DNA of 64,000 nt, taken from contig JAHJEO010000018.1 in NCBI GenBank assembly GCA_018825305.1, forward strand, positions 186,001-250,000, in the 5' to 3' direction. The notes under the pieces were generated by a model. That model was not told the DNA's origin. It did not search any database and saw nothing but the letters and a program-made list of their open reading frames with translations. Source of the stretch: Gammaproteobacteria bacterium (lineage in GTDB: Bacteria > Pseudomonadota > Gammaproteobacteria > Burkholderiales > Rhodocyclaceae). Positions 56,092 to 63,913 of this stretch are shown here, in pieces (positions within the stretch are counted from its first letter, which is position 1; the number at the start of each line of letters is the position of its first letter). The translations under genes and the position numbers were made by a program.

Positions 56092-56532
56092 GCGGTAAAC
56101 GAGTACGGGAATCGTCGTGTGGGTTAGCACCTTCTGCGTTTCCGACCCCAGCAGCAGGCCACTGATTCCACGTCGCCCGTGTGAAGCCATGAAAATCAGG
56201 TCGCAACCGGATGCCTGCGCGGCTTCTATGATGGCAACGTAAGGAATATCGCTGGTACTGCTGCGTGAGTCAGCCGAAACTCCGGCTTCCGTCGCCAGCG
56301 CCTCGGCCTTGCCAAGGATTTCCTTCGATTGTTGCTCGGCCATTTCGGCAAATTTTTCCGGCGTCGTCGGGTCGATCAGCGCGCCTTCGCCGTAGAACGC
56401 AACGGGATAGTCAGGCTTGGCGAAGAAAAAAGTGACTTTGGCGCCGGCATCCTTGGCAAAACTCACTGCCCGACGCACGGTGCCGAACGACAGCTGCGAA
56501 CCGTCAGTGGGAACCAGAATGTGCTTAAACAT
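56086..56532 (-). CDS. Universal stress protein (UspA family)
   Basis: The 148-aa protein starts MFKHILVPTDGSQLSFGTVR and has the ATP-binding motif ASHGRRGISGLLLGSETQKV, so it is an ATP-binding Usp. A GGAGATCGC box precedes the ATG. Upstream, an FNR-type box with a matching -10 on the minus strand predicts induction at low oxygen, as described for Anr-controlled usp genes in pseudomonads. It is divergent from the PHA synthase gene. Confidence 0.92.
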   Translation of the reverse strand: MFKHILVPTDGSQLSFGTVRRAVSFAKDAGAKVTFFFAKPDYPVAFYGEGALIDPTTPEKFAEMAEQQSKEILGKAEALATEAGVSADSRSSTSDIPYVAIIEAAQASGCDLIFMASHGRRGISGLLLGSETQKVLTHTTIPVLVYRE

Positions 56533-56560
56533 GTGCGATCTCCGGCATGGGAACAGCGCA

Positions 56561-56601
56561 ATTATGGAGCCATCGACGTGCCATGGCTTGATCGAGGTCA
56601 A
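56561..56601 (-). promoter_or_regulatory. FNR-type site and -10 of the uspA promoter
   Basis: TTGAT-CGAG-GTCAA (56588-56601) has one mismatch to the FNR consensus. On the minus strand CATAAT (56566-56561) follows 21 bp away, placing the box near -41 from a start around 56554. The corresponding -10 toward phaC is poor, so control of the PHA synthase is less certain. Confidence 0.6.
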
Positions 56602-56645
56602 CATCATTTCCGCTGCGTCGCACAAAAATGTGAACAAGGGTCAAA

Positions 56646-58427
56646 ATGAACATTGTGCAGCACCCTTACGCTGTCCGCCCGCGAGAGGTAATCATGACAA
56701 CGCTAAAGTTTGGCAAGAACGCGCTCCATCCGACCGAAACCTTCAAGGTGATGCACGAGGCGGTGGAGGCCAACGTAGACCCCATGGGCGTGGCGATGCC
56801 GCTGATACATTCCCAGGTGGCGTGGTTGTCGCATCCGCAGGAGCTCGCTGAAATGCTTTCGGCATTTTCCACGAAAATGCTGGCCCTGCAGTGGCATTCG
56901 TGGCAACGGGCATACGGCCTGCCGAGCGATGATGTCGAGAAACCCAATCCCGATGACAACCGCTTCAGTGATCCGGTCTGGCAGGAGTCGGCGAGTTGGG
57001 ACATCGCCAAGGAATGGTATCTGGTGATGACACACCATATTCAGGACACGCTTTTTGCGACGCCGGGGCTGTCGAGCAAGGATCGGCGTCGCGCCGCTTT
57101 CTGGTGGCGGAAATGGCTTAACGCGATGGCGCCGACCAACTTCCTGTGGGGCAATCCGGTGGCAATGCGCAAGGCTGCGGAGACCAACGGCGAGAGCCTG
57201 ATTCGCGGCATGCGCAATTTCCTCGACGACCTGCAGGTGGGCAATGTGCGCATGAGCAGCCCGGGGGATTTTCAGGTCGGCAAAAATCTGGCGACGACAC
57301 CGGGCAAGGTGGTGTTCCGCAACCGCCTGCTCGAACTGATCCACTATGCACCGACGCAGGCCAAAGTTCATCCCGTGCCTCTGGTGATCGTCACGCCATG
57401 GATTAACAAGTATTACATCCTCGATCTCAACGCCAGGAAGAGCATGGTTCGCTGGCTGATCGATCAGGGCATCGACGTCTACATCACCAGCTGGAAGAAT
57501 CCGGATGCCGACATGCGCGATGTCGGCTTCGACGACTACATCACCGAGGGAATCGACCGTGCCATGCAGGTGGCCCGGGATATCTCCGGGGCAAAACAGG
57601 TACATGCGGCGGGCTACTGCATCGGCGGCGCGGCGCTGGCTACCTACATGGCCTGGGCCAACCTGCAGTATCCGGGAAATAAGATGCCGGTGGCCAGCGC
57701 GACCTTTTTAACCACGCTGGTCGATTACCACAAGCCGGGTGATATCGAGGTGTTTCTCGACGAGGGCAGTTTCAGGTTCCTGTCGCGGGCGATGGAAGAG
57801 AAGGGCTTCCTCGATGGCAAGGAGATGGCCGCCGCATTTCGCCTGCTGCGCTCGAACAGCCTGATCTGGCACTACGTAGTCCATGGCTATCTCTATGGCG
57901 AGGCGCCGCCACCCTTCGACGTGCTGTTCTGGAACATGGACACCACGCGCATGCCAGCCAAGATGCACACCTGGTACCTGCGCAATTTCTATCTCGACAA
58001 CGCCATGGTCAAGAAGGACGTGCTGACGGTCGCGGGCCAGCCGATCAACCTCGAGCGCATCATCCAGCCGATTTATGCGGTGGGCGCCGAGGACGACCAC
58101 ATCGCACCTTGGCGGCAGACTTTCCGCATTCACAATTACGCGTCAGGACCCAAGCGCAATGTACTCTCCAGCTCGGGCCACATCCTCGGCATCGTCAATC
58201 CGCCGGTGAATCCGCCCAAGCGAGAATACTGGGCGGGTCCGGCCGAACGCCACTTTTCAACCGAGGCCTGGAAAGATCAGGCCGAGCATCATGCCGGTAG
58301 CTGGTGGGAAGACTGGATGCTCTGGCTCAAGCCCCTTGCCGGAGAGCCGGCCAGACCCCCGGCTGTCGAAACCAAGAAATATCCGGCCTTGGCCGATGCC
58401 CCCGGCACCTATGTACTGGAATCCTGA
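56646..58427 (+). CDS. phaC: Class I poly(3-hydroxyalkanoate) synthase
   Basis: The 593-aa enzyme polymerises 3-hydroxyacyl-CoA into storage granules. The lipase-like box is AAGYCIGGAALATYMAW with the catalytic Cys. The alpha/beta-hydrolase core includes VIVTPWINKYYILDLNARKS and the triad Asp and His in YAVGAEDDHIAPW and SSSGHILGIVNPP. The C-terminal part ends with SWWEDWMLWLKPLAGE. Start candidates are ATG 56646 with AAGGG (used), or ATG 56694 with GAGAGGTAATC. No phaA, phaB or phasin genes are adjacent. Confidence 0.92.
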   Translation: MNIVQHPYAVRPREVIMTTLKFGKNALHPTETFKVMHEAVEANVDPMGVAMPLIHSQVAWLSHPQELAEMLSAFSTKMLALQWHSWQRAYGLPSDDVEKPNPDDNRFSDPVWQESASWDIAKEWYLVMTHHIQDTLFATPGLSSKDRRRAAFWWRKWLNAMAPTNFLWGNPVAMRKAAETNGESLIRGMRNFLDDLQVGNVRMSSPGDFQVGKNLATTPGKVVFRNRLLELIHYAPTQAKVHPVPLVIVTPWINKYYILDLNARKSMVRWLIDQGIDVYITSWKNPDADMRDVGFDDYITEGIDRAMQVARDISGAKQVHAAGYCIGGAALATYMAWANLQYPGNKMPVASATFLTTLVDYHKPGDIEVFLDEGSFRFLSRAMEEKGFLDGKEMAAAFRLLRSNSLIWHYVVHGYLYGEAPPPFDVLFWNMDTTRMPAKMHTWYLRNFYLDNAMVKKDVLTVAGQPINLERIIQPIYAVGAEDDHIAPWRQTFRIHNYASGPKRNVLSSSGHILGIVNPPVNPPKREYWAGPAERHFSTEAWKDQAEHHAGSWWEDWMLWLKPLAGEPARPPAVETKKYPALADAPGTYVLES

Positions 58428-58523
58428 GCAGCAGTAGCACGCTGGCGGGATAGGCTATCATTGTGCCCTTTGGGGCAGAGATCGCTGGGCAAGCGCGGTG
58501 CCGGCGATGCACGGATAACCATA

Positions 58524-59783
58524 ATGAAATGCGTGGATGATTTCCGCCTGAAGCTGGGCGGCAAGGAACTTGTACCCATTGTCATTGGTGGCATGGGGGT
58601 GGATATTTCGACGGCCGAGCTGGCGCTCGAAGTTGCTCGTCTCGGTGGAGTTGGCCATATTTCCGACGCGATGGTGCCGACCGTTTCCGACCGGCGCTTC
58701 AAGACGCGCTTCGTCAAGGACAAGCTCAAGCAGTACAAGCACAACGTCACCAACAGCGACAAGACCGATGTCCGATTCGATCTCGGGCATCTGGCCGAGG
58801 CGACGCGCCTCCACGTCGGCCGCACCATGGAAGCCAAGCGCGGTGACGGCATGGTGTTCATCAATTGCATGGAAAAGCTGACCATGAATGCGCCGAAGGA
58901 GACTTTGCGCGTGCGACTGACGTCAGCCCTTGATGCCGGTATCGAGGGCATTACGCTGGCGGCCGGCCTCCATCTCGGTTCCTTTGCCCTGATCGAAGAG
59001 CACCCGCGCTTTCGCGACGTCCAGCTCGGCATCATCGTTTCCTCGCTGCGGGCATTGCAGCTGTTTCTGAAAAAGAATTCCCGCATCGGGCGCCTGCCCG
59101 ATTACGTGGTGATCGAGGGGCCGCTGGCCGGCGGTCACCTCGGGTTCGGCATGGACTGGGCAAAATACGATCTGCATGCCATCGTCGCCGAAATCAGTGA
59201 ATGGCTCAGGGCCGAACAACTCGATATTCCGTTGATTCCCGCCGGCGGCATCTTCACCGGCGGCGACGCCGTGGATTTCCTCGATGGCGGCGGGGCCGCC
59301 GTGCAGGTGGCGACGCGCTTTACCGTGGCGCGGGAATGCGGCCTGCCCGACGACGTGCAGCAGGAATACTTCAAGGCGAGCGAGGCCGACATCGAGGTCA
59401 ATGGCATTTCACCCACCGGCTATCCGATGCGCATGTTGAAGAATAGTCCTGCGATCGGCGCCGGCACCCACCCTAATTGCGAGTCTTTCGGCTACCTGCT
59501 CGATTCGAATGGCCGGTGCTCTTACATCGACGCCTACAACCGCGAAGTGGCGCTGCACCCCGAGGCCAGGAAGGTGTCGGTCGTGGACAAGACCTGCCTG
59601 TGCACCCATATGCGAAATTTCGAGTTATGGACCTGCGGCCATTACACCTACCGGCTCAAGGACACTACCCGCCGCCATGACGATGGCAGCTATCAGTTGC
59701 TGTCGGCCGAACATATCTTCAATGACTACCGGTTCAGCAAGGGTGGCGCCATCGCGCTGCCCCACTTGACGGAAGCGGTGTGA
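58524..59783 (+). CDS. Nitronate monooxygenase-family flavoprotein (2-nitropropane dioxygenase-like)
   Basis: The 419-aa TIM-barrel protein has the FMN and substrate-binding segments VIGGMGVDISTAELALEVAR, YVVIEGPLAGGHLGFG and IPLIPAGGIFTGGDAVDFL, followed by VQVATRFTVARECG. It has an extended C-terminus with six or more cysteines (CLCTHM, WTCGHY, PNCES), unusual for simple nitronate monooxygenases and more like enoyl-reductase or PfaD-like relatives. The actual substrate is unknown. Its TGA overlaps the ATG of the next gene, so it is the first gene of a three-gene unit with a receptor-like protein and an ODP. Confidence 0.8.
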   Translation: MKCVDDFRLKLGGKELVPIVIGGMGVDISTAELALEVARLGGVGHISDAMVPTVSDRRFKTRFVKDKLKQYKHNVTNSDKTDVRFDLGHLAEATRLHVGRTMEAKRGDGMVFINCMEKLTMNAPKETLRVRLTSALDAGIEGITLAAGLHLGSFALIEEHPRFRDVQLGIIVSSLRALQLFLKKNSRIGRLPDYVVIEGPLAGGHLGFGMDWAKYDLHAIVAEISEWLRAEQLDIPLIPAGGIFTGGDAVDFLDGGGAAVQVATRFTVARECGLPDDVQQEYFKASEADIEVNGISPTGYPMRMLKNSPAIGAGTHPNCESFGYLLDSNGRCSYIDAYNREVALHPEARKVSVVDKTCLCTHMRNFELWTCGHYTYRLKDTTRRHDDGSYQLLSAEHIFNDYRFSKGGAIALPHLTEAV

Positions 59784-60388
59784 TGGCAGTGCGGGGTGCC
59801 GGTGACGAATTGCGTCGCATCGTGCACGTCAACGAGGAAATCAAGAGCGTGGTGGCCACGGCGTTCAAGATCAACCTGATGGCCATGAATGCCATATTCC
59901 TGGCCAAGCGCGCGGGCCAGACAGCACTGGGCTTTGGCGTCCTGTCAAACGAGCTGAGGCGCTTCGCCACCGACCTGCAGCAGCAGATGGCTGCCCTGCG
60001 CGAGATGACCTATGGCAGCGTTGGTACGGTGACCGGCATGCTCAAGCAGACCCAACTTAACCGCGTGCTTGGGCGTGCTCACGCCGAGGCGGTGGGCGTG
60101 GGCAGAAAGCTGATTGACGAGTTTCTGCGCGGTCATTCGGAAGTGATGCTCCAGCATGAGGAAAGCCTCGCCGCGCTTAACCGCCGCCTGACACACATGA
60201 TCGCCGACACCACCCAACTGGTCGAGTTGGGCAGTGTGCTGGCGCGCTCCGCCAAAATCGAGGCAGCCTACGGTGGTGCATTTTCCGTATCGTTGATGCA
60301 GGTGTCGAGCGATTTCGAGCGGACCATCGGCGAGATCCAGCGCTCCCTCGAAACCATCTCCAAGCATCAGTCGCAGGAGGTCAGATGA
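59783..60388 (+). CDS. Soluble receptor-like helical protein (MCP signalling-domain resemblance)
   Basis: The 201-aa protein is almost all helical with heptad character and no membrane segments. The stretch INLMAMNAIFLAKRAGQTAL followed by GFGVLSNELRRFATDLQ resembles the hairpin tip of chemoreceptor signalling domains, although the usual EIxxIxxxIxxIAxQTNLLALNA is modified. The ATG overlaps the flavoprotein stop (TGATG), and the ODP gene overlaps its stop (ATGA). By analogy with ODP-receptor pairs in chemotaxis, it could be the signalling partner of the ODP. No che genes are in this window. Confidence 0.6.
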   Translation: MAVRGAGDELRRIVHVNEEIKSVVATAFKINLMAMNAIFLAKRAGQTALGFGVLSNELRRFATDLQQQMAALREMTYGSVGTVTGMLKQTQLNRVLGRAHAEAVGVGRKLIDEFLRGHSEVMLQHEESLAALNRRLTHMIADTTQLVELGSVLARSAKIEAAYGGAFSVSLMQVSSDFERTIGEIQRSLETISKHQSQEVR

Positions 60389-61125
60389 AGACAGCCCAGG
60401 TGATTTTCGAAGATGGCGACCACAAGTGGCTTGCCATCGTGCGCGACCCGAACCGGCCGAGCTATCTGGTCGATACCAACGAGTATCTGGTGCTTGCCGG
60501 CGATGATGCCATCCTGCTGGATCCGGGCGGTGGCGAGGTGTTTTCGGCTGTTTTTTCAGCCTTGTCCACGGTCTTCGACCCTCGCCGCATTTCGAAGTTG
60601 TTCGCCTCGCACCAGGATCCCGATGTCATCTCGTCTCTGTCCATGTGGCTCGAGTTCAATCCCGATATCAAGTGCTATCTGAGCTGGTTGTGGGGTAGCT
60701 TCGTGCCGCATTTCGGTGGTGACGCCGAGACTTTTGTGACCATTCCCGATGGTGGCATGGATATCTCGGTCGGCAGCCAGCGGCTGCAGGCGATTCCCGC
60801 CCATTACCTGCATTCCTCCGGAAACTTCAATCTTTACGATTCCGGGGCCAAGATACTGTTTTCAGGCGATATTGGTGCCGCGCTGCTGCCGCCGGGCGAG
60901 GATGGCCTGTTCGTAGAGAACTTCGATCGGCATATCCGCCATGCGGAGGCTTTTCACCGGCGCTGGATGGGCTCGGAGCGTGCCAAGCGCGACTGGTGCG
61001 CGCGCGTTTCCCGGCTTGACATCGATATGCTGTGTCCGCAGCACGGTGCAATTTACAGGGGCGACGACGTCCGCCGTTTCATCGATTGGTTCGGCCAACT
61101 CGAAGTGGGAGTTCTCGGGGCGTGA
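60385..61125 (+). CDS. ODP-type di-iron metallo-beta-lactamase-fold protein
   Basis: The 246-aa protein has the metallo-beta-lactamase fold of flavodiiron proteins without the flavodoxin domain. Metal ligands are seen in LFASHQDPDVISSL (H-x-x-x-D with Gln-Asp in place of the usual Glu), AHYLHSSGNFNLYD, LFSGDIGAALLPP and CPQHGAIYRG. Oxygen-binding di-iron proteins of this group serve as oxygen sensors for chemotaxis in Treponema. It overlaps the receptor-like gene by 4 bp and is followed by an FNR-like site. Confidence 0.82.
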   Translation: MKTAQVIFEDGDHKWLAIVRDPNRPSYLVDTNEYLVLAGDDAILLDPGGGEVFSAVFSALSTVFDPRRISKLFASHQDPDVISSLSMWLEFNPDIKCYLSWLWGSFVPHFGGDAETFVTIPDGGMDISVGSQRLQAIPAHYLHSSGNFNLYDSGAKILFSGDIGAALLPPGEDGLFVENFDRHIRHAEAFHRRWMGSERAKRDWCARVSRLDIDMLCPQHGAIYRGDDVRRFIDWFGQLEVGVLGA

Positions 61126-61129
61126 TTCT

Positions 61130-61143
61130 TTGACAGTCATCAA
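61130..61143 (+). promoter_or_regulatory. FNR/Dnr-type site upstream of the second hemerythrin operon
   Basis: TTGAC-AGTC-ATCAA differs from the FNR consensus at one base. CACACT at 61167-61172 is a weak -10 at a suitable distance (23 bp). The start would lie near 61179, 33 bases before the hemerythrin ATG. The regulator encoded at 63162-63860 is an obvious candidate. Confidence 0.5.
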
Positions 61144-61211
61144 GGCTACACTTGGTCCGGGTGGTGCACACTGACCGTGCTTGCATGTTTGTACGATCCG
61201 AAAGAGATACG

Positions 61212-61652
61212 ATGAGTACCACCGAAGTCCTGCATCACCATCACAAGCATTGCGACGAGCTGTTTGCCGATGCCGAGGCCGCCGCCCTGAAGGGTGATTG
61301 GGAAGTCGGCGGTGAGGGCTTTGCCCGCTTCCGCGGCGAATTGCTGGCGCATTTTTCAACCGAGGAAGAGGTGCTGTTCCCGGCCTTCGAGGCGGCGACC
61401 GGCATGTCGGGCGGCCCGACCCAGATGATGCGTTTCGAGCACTCCCAGATGCGCGAACTGCTCGAGCAGATGCAAGCCGCGCTCGAACAGCGTGGCCGCG
61501 ATGCCTTTGCCGGGGCCGCCGAAACACTGCTGGTGCTAATGCAACAGCACAACATGAAGGAGGAAAACATCCTTTATCCCATGTGCAATCGCACTGTCGC
61601 GGACACCGTCGATGTCGCGGCTGGCCTGCGCGAGCGACTGGAGCGGGTGTGA
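61212..61652 (+). CDS. Hemerythrin-domain protein (possible iron-sulfur repair type)
   Basis: The 146-aa protein has the di-iron ligands in VLHHHHKHCDELF, LAHFSTEEEVLFPAFE, RFEHSQMRELL and MQQHNMKEENILYP. The E-x-N-I-L-Y-P end is shared with YtfE/Ric-type and related hemerythrins. With DUF2249 (4-bp overlap) and the polytopic protein downstream it forms an operon of the type seen near NO-detoxification genes. Role in NO or oxygen response is inferred from context. Confidence 0.85.
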   Translation: MSTTEVLHHHHKHCDELFADAEAAALKGDWEVGGEGFARFRGELLAHFSTEEEVLFPAFEAATGMSGGPTQMMRFEHSQMRELLEQMQAALEQRGRDAFAGAAETLLVLMQQHNMKEENILYPMCNRTVADTVDVAAGLRERLERV

Positions 61653-61870
61653 CCCAACAGCTGGTGATCGATGGTCGTGACATGCAGCCGCCTGAGCCGC
61701 TGGAACAGACGCTGGCCGCTCTCGATACGCTGCCACCGGATGGCGAGATCGTCCTGTTGCTTTACTGCCAGCCACAGCCGCTCTATCAAATCCTGCGTCG
61801 CAACGGCTATAGCTGGAAGGAATCGATGCTGGCGGATGGAACCAACGAAATTCGCATTCGCAAGTCCTGA
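61649..61870 (+). CDS. DUF2249 domain protein
   Basis: The 73-aa protein is of the TusA-like DUF2249 type: QLVIDGRDMQPPEPLEQTL at the start, EIVLLLYCQPQPLYQILRRN with the central basic helix, and a beta-strand end NEIRIRK. The start is GTG overlapping the hemerythrin stop (GTGA). Such proteins recur with hemerythrins and NnrS-like proteins in denitrifiers; the biochemical role is not established. Confidence 0.8.
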   Translation: MTQQLVIDGRDMQPPEPLEQTLAALDTLPPDGEIVLLLYCQPQPLYQILRRNGYSWKESMLADGTNEIRIRKS

Positions 61871-61891
61871 GGGCGAGTAGGCCCGGGCCCC

Positions 61892-63208
61892 ATGCATCCC
61901 AACATGTCGTTCGAGCAGGCGCCGCCCGTATGGGTGCCGTACCGCTTTTTTCTGACAGCACCTCTTTTCGGCATCGTAGCCGGGCTATTGCTGGCCTGGG
62001 CCGGGCCAGCCGCGCTAACTTCGCGCTGGACGCCCGAGGCTTTGGCCCTGACCCATCTGTTGGTTGCCGGATTCATGCTGCAGGCCATGTGCGGTGCATT
62101 GCTGCAATTCGTTCCCGTCGCCGCCGGTGCCAACATCTGGCGCCCGGGCCTGGTGGCCGGACTTGTCCATCCCATGCTGGCAGTGGGCGTGAGCCTGCTG
62201 GCGGCCGGTTTTCTGGCCGGACCGGGACCATGGTTGGCGGCCGGTGCCGGCCTTATCGTCACGGCATTGAGCGGCTATGTCATCGTGGTCGGCGTGGCGC
62301 TGCTTCGTGCACCGGTAAAGGGGGCGACCATCGTTGCCTTGCGCGTCGCCCTGCTGGCGCTCGTCGTCACTTACGGATTCGGTTTCACGCTGGTCCAGGG
62401 CCTGCGCGGTAGCGTCGGGGTGCCGCTGGTCGAGATGACTAATGTGCACGCAGCCTGGGGCCTGGGGGGCTGGTCACTTCTCCTGCTGTCCGGGGTTTCA
62501 TATTACGTGGTCCCGATGTTCCAGTTGACGCCGGCCTATCCCGCGTGGCTTGGCCGCATGCTGCCATGGGGTCTGCTCGCTGTATTGCTGTTGTGGGCCA
62601 GCCGGTTGTTGACGGGGCTGGCCGAAGGCTGGCTGTCCTGGATATTGCTGGCGGGCATGGCACTGGCGGGCGGCTTCGCTGTTGTCACCCTGCGGCTTCA
62701 GGCCAAGCGCCGGCGCCGCGTACCGGATGTGACGCTTACCTTCTTTCGTGGCGGCATGGTGAGTTTGCTGGCGGTTGTCGTCGCCGTGGTGGCTGCTATC
62801 GCCGTGCCGCCAGCGCCGACTTTTTCCGAAGCGCCGGCGTGGGCGGTGACGATCGGCATTCTTCTTTTTGTTGGGCTTTTCATTTCGGTCATTACCGGCA
62901 TGCTCTACAAGATCGTGCCCTTCCTCAACTGGCTGCACCTGCAGCGCTTGGGGGGGCTAACGATAATGCCGCCGAACATGAAGGAAATGATTCCGGAGCG
63001 CGGCATGGTCGGCCAGATGCGGCTGCATTTTGTTTCGCTGGCGGCCCTGCTGCTGGCGGTGGCGTGGCCGCCGCTGACAGTGGTGGCGGGACTGCTGTTC
63101 GCGGCTTCCTGCGTCTGGCTGGAGTGGAACCTGCTTTCAGCCGTGCGAGTCTATGTCGACTTCAGAGATCGTATTCTCGCAGCCGACGCATGTCATGCGC
63201 CTGGATGA
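61892..63208 (+). CDS. Polytopic membrane protein of NO/oxygen cluster (distantly haem-copper oxidase or NnrS-like)
   Basis: The 438-aa protein has about 12 membrane helices with several conserved-looking histidines (LALTHLLVAGFML, GLVHPMLAVGV, MTNVHAAWGLGGW, PFLNWLHLQRLGG). The arrangement recalls haem-copper oxidase subunit I or NnrS, but I cannot prove metal binding. It lies 21 bp after the DUF2249 gene, in the same operon. The loop [15 protein letters not shown] is encoded by a copy of the dispersed motif. Its last 47 bp overlap the convergent regulator gene. Confidence 0.65.
   Translation: MHPNMSFEQAPPVWVPYRFFLTAPLFGIVAGLLLAWAGPAALTSRWTPEALALTHLLVAGFMLQAMCGALLQFVPVAAGANIWRPGLVAGLVHPMLAVGVSLLAAGFLAGPGPWLAAGAGLIVTALSGYVIVVGVALLRAPVKGATIVALRVALLALVVTYGFGFTLVQGLRGSVGVPLVEMTNVHAAWGLGGWSLLLLSGVSYYVVPMFQLTPAYPAWLGRMLPWGLLAVLLLWASRLLTGLAEGWLSWILLAGMALAGGFAVVTLRLQAKRRRRVPDVTLTFFRGGMVSLLAVVVAVVAAIAVPPAPTFSEAPAWAVTIGILLFVGLFISVITGMLYKIVPFLNWLHLQRLGGLTIMPPNMKEMIPERGMVGQMRLHFVSLAALLLAVAWPPLTVVAGLLFAASCVWLEWNLLSAVRVYVDFRDRILAADACHAPG
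62801..62826 (-). repeat. Dispersed motif, copy 9 (minus orientation, in the polytopic membrane protein gene)
   Basis: The minus strand reads GTCGGCGCTGGCGGCACG preceded by AAAA. It encodes AVPPAPTFS, the same peptide as the copy in ccoI, here in a periplasmic or cytoplasmic loop. Confidence 0.7.
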
Positions 63209-63860
63209 CCTTGCCCTGCACCGTAATCAGGCCGGCTTCGGAGAGTTCGTGGAAGATTCGCGACAGGGTTTCTGGCGTGAGATTGAGGCGCGAGGCGATT
63301 ACCTGCTTGGACGTCGGCAGGGAAATTTCCAGGGCACCCTCGCATTCGTCTCCCTGCGGGCAATGCTGCAGCAGGTAGCCGATGACGCGCTGTGCCGAGG
63401 AGCGCAGCGAATAGGATTCGACGTCGTTGATCAGCGAGTGCAGGCGTACCGCCATGCCGGCGAGCATGCGCCGTGCGAATATCGGGTCGGCGGCGAGCAG
63501 TTCGAAGACTGCCTGCATCGACACATGGAGCAGCAGGGTGTCGACCAGGGCCTCGGCGAAAATGGGGTAGGGCCGGTCCATGAACATGACGGCCTCGCCG
63601 AAGCTCTGGCGCGGACCGAGTATCTCGACAACTTTTTCATTGCCGTTGGCCGAGGGGAAGGCCAGTTTCACCTGACCGAACACGATGATGAAGAATCCCT
63701 TTGGCAGGTCACCCTTCTGGAACAGCATTTCGCTCTTGGATATGCGTTTCTCCCGCGTACCCGCGGCAATCGGCGCTATCTGCTCGGAACTGAGTTCCTG
63801 AAACAACGGCAGGCGCGAAAGCAGCGCCGGGATGTCGATTTTGTCCTGTTTGTTAGGCAT
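63162..63860 (-). CDS. Crp/Fnr-family transcription regulator (Dnr/Anr-like, no Fe-S cysteines)
   Basis: The 232-aa protein has a cyclic-nucleotide-binding-like sensor domain (residues 15-130, KGDLPKGFFIIVFGQVKLAF), a dimer helix, and a Crp-type helix-turn-helix with TSKQVIASRLNLTPETLSR. The recognition helix E--SR (ETLSR) is the residue set that reads TTGAT half-sites. The N-terminus lacks the cysteine cluster of FNR, so it is more like Dnr/NnrR haem-type NO sensors. It is divergent from the partial NnrS-like gene and convergent with the operon it may control. Confidence 0.88.
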   Translation of the reverse strand: MPNKQDKIDIPALLSRLPLFQELSSEQIAPIAAGTREKRISKSEMLFQKGDLPKGFFIIVFGQVKLAFPSANGNEKVVEILGPRQSFGEAVMFMDRPYPIFAEALVDTLLLHVSMQAVFELLAADPIFARRMLAGMAVRLHSLINDVESYSLRSSAQRVIGYLLQHCPQGDECEGALEISLPTSKQVIASRLNLTPETLSRIFHELSEAGLITVQGKVIQAHDMRRLREYDL

Positions 63861-63913
63861 GGTTCCCTCTGTTGTCGGCAGAAAATACCACGCTTTGTGG
63901 CGAGGGTGAGCAG

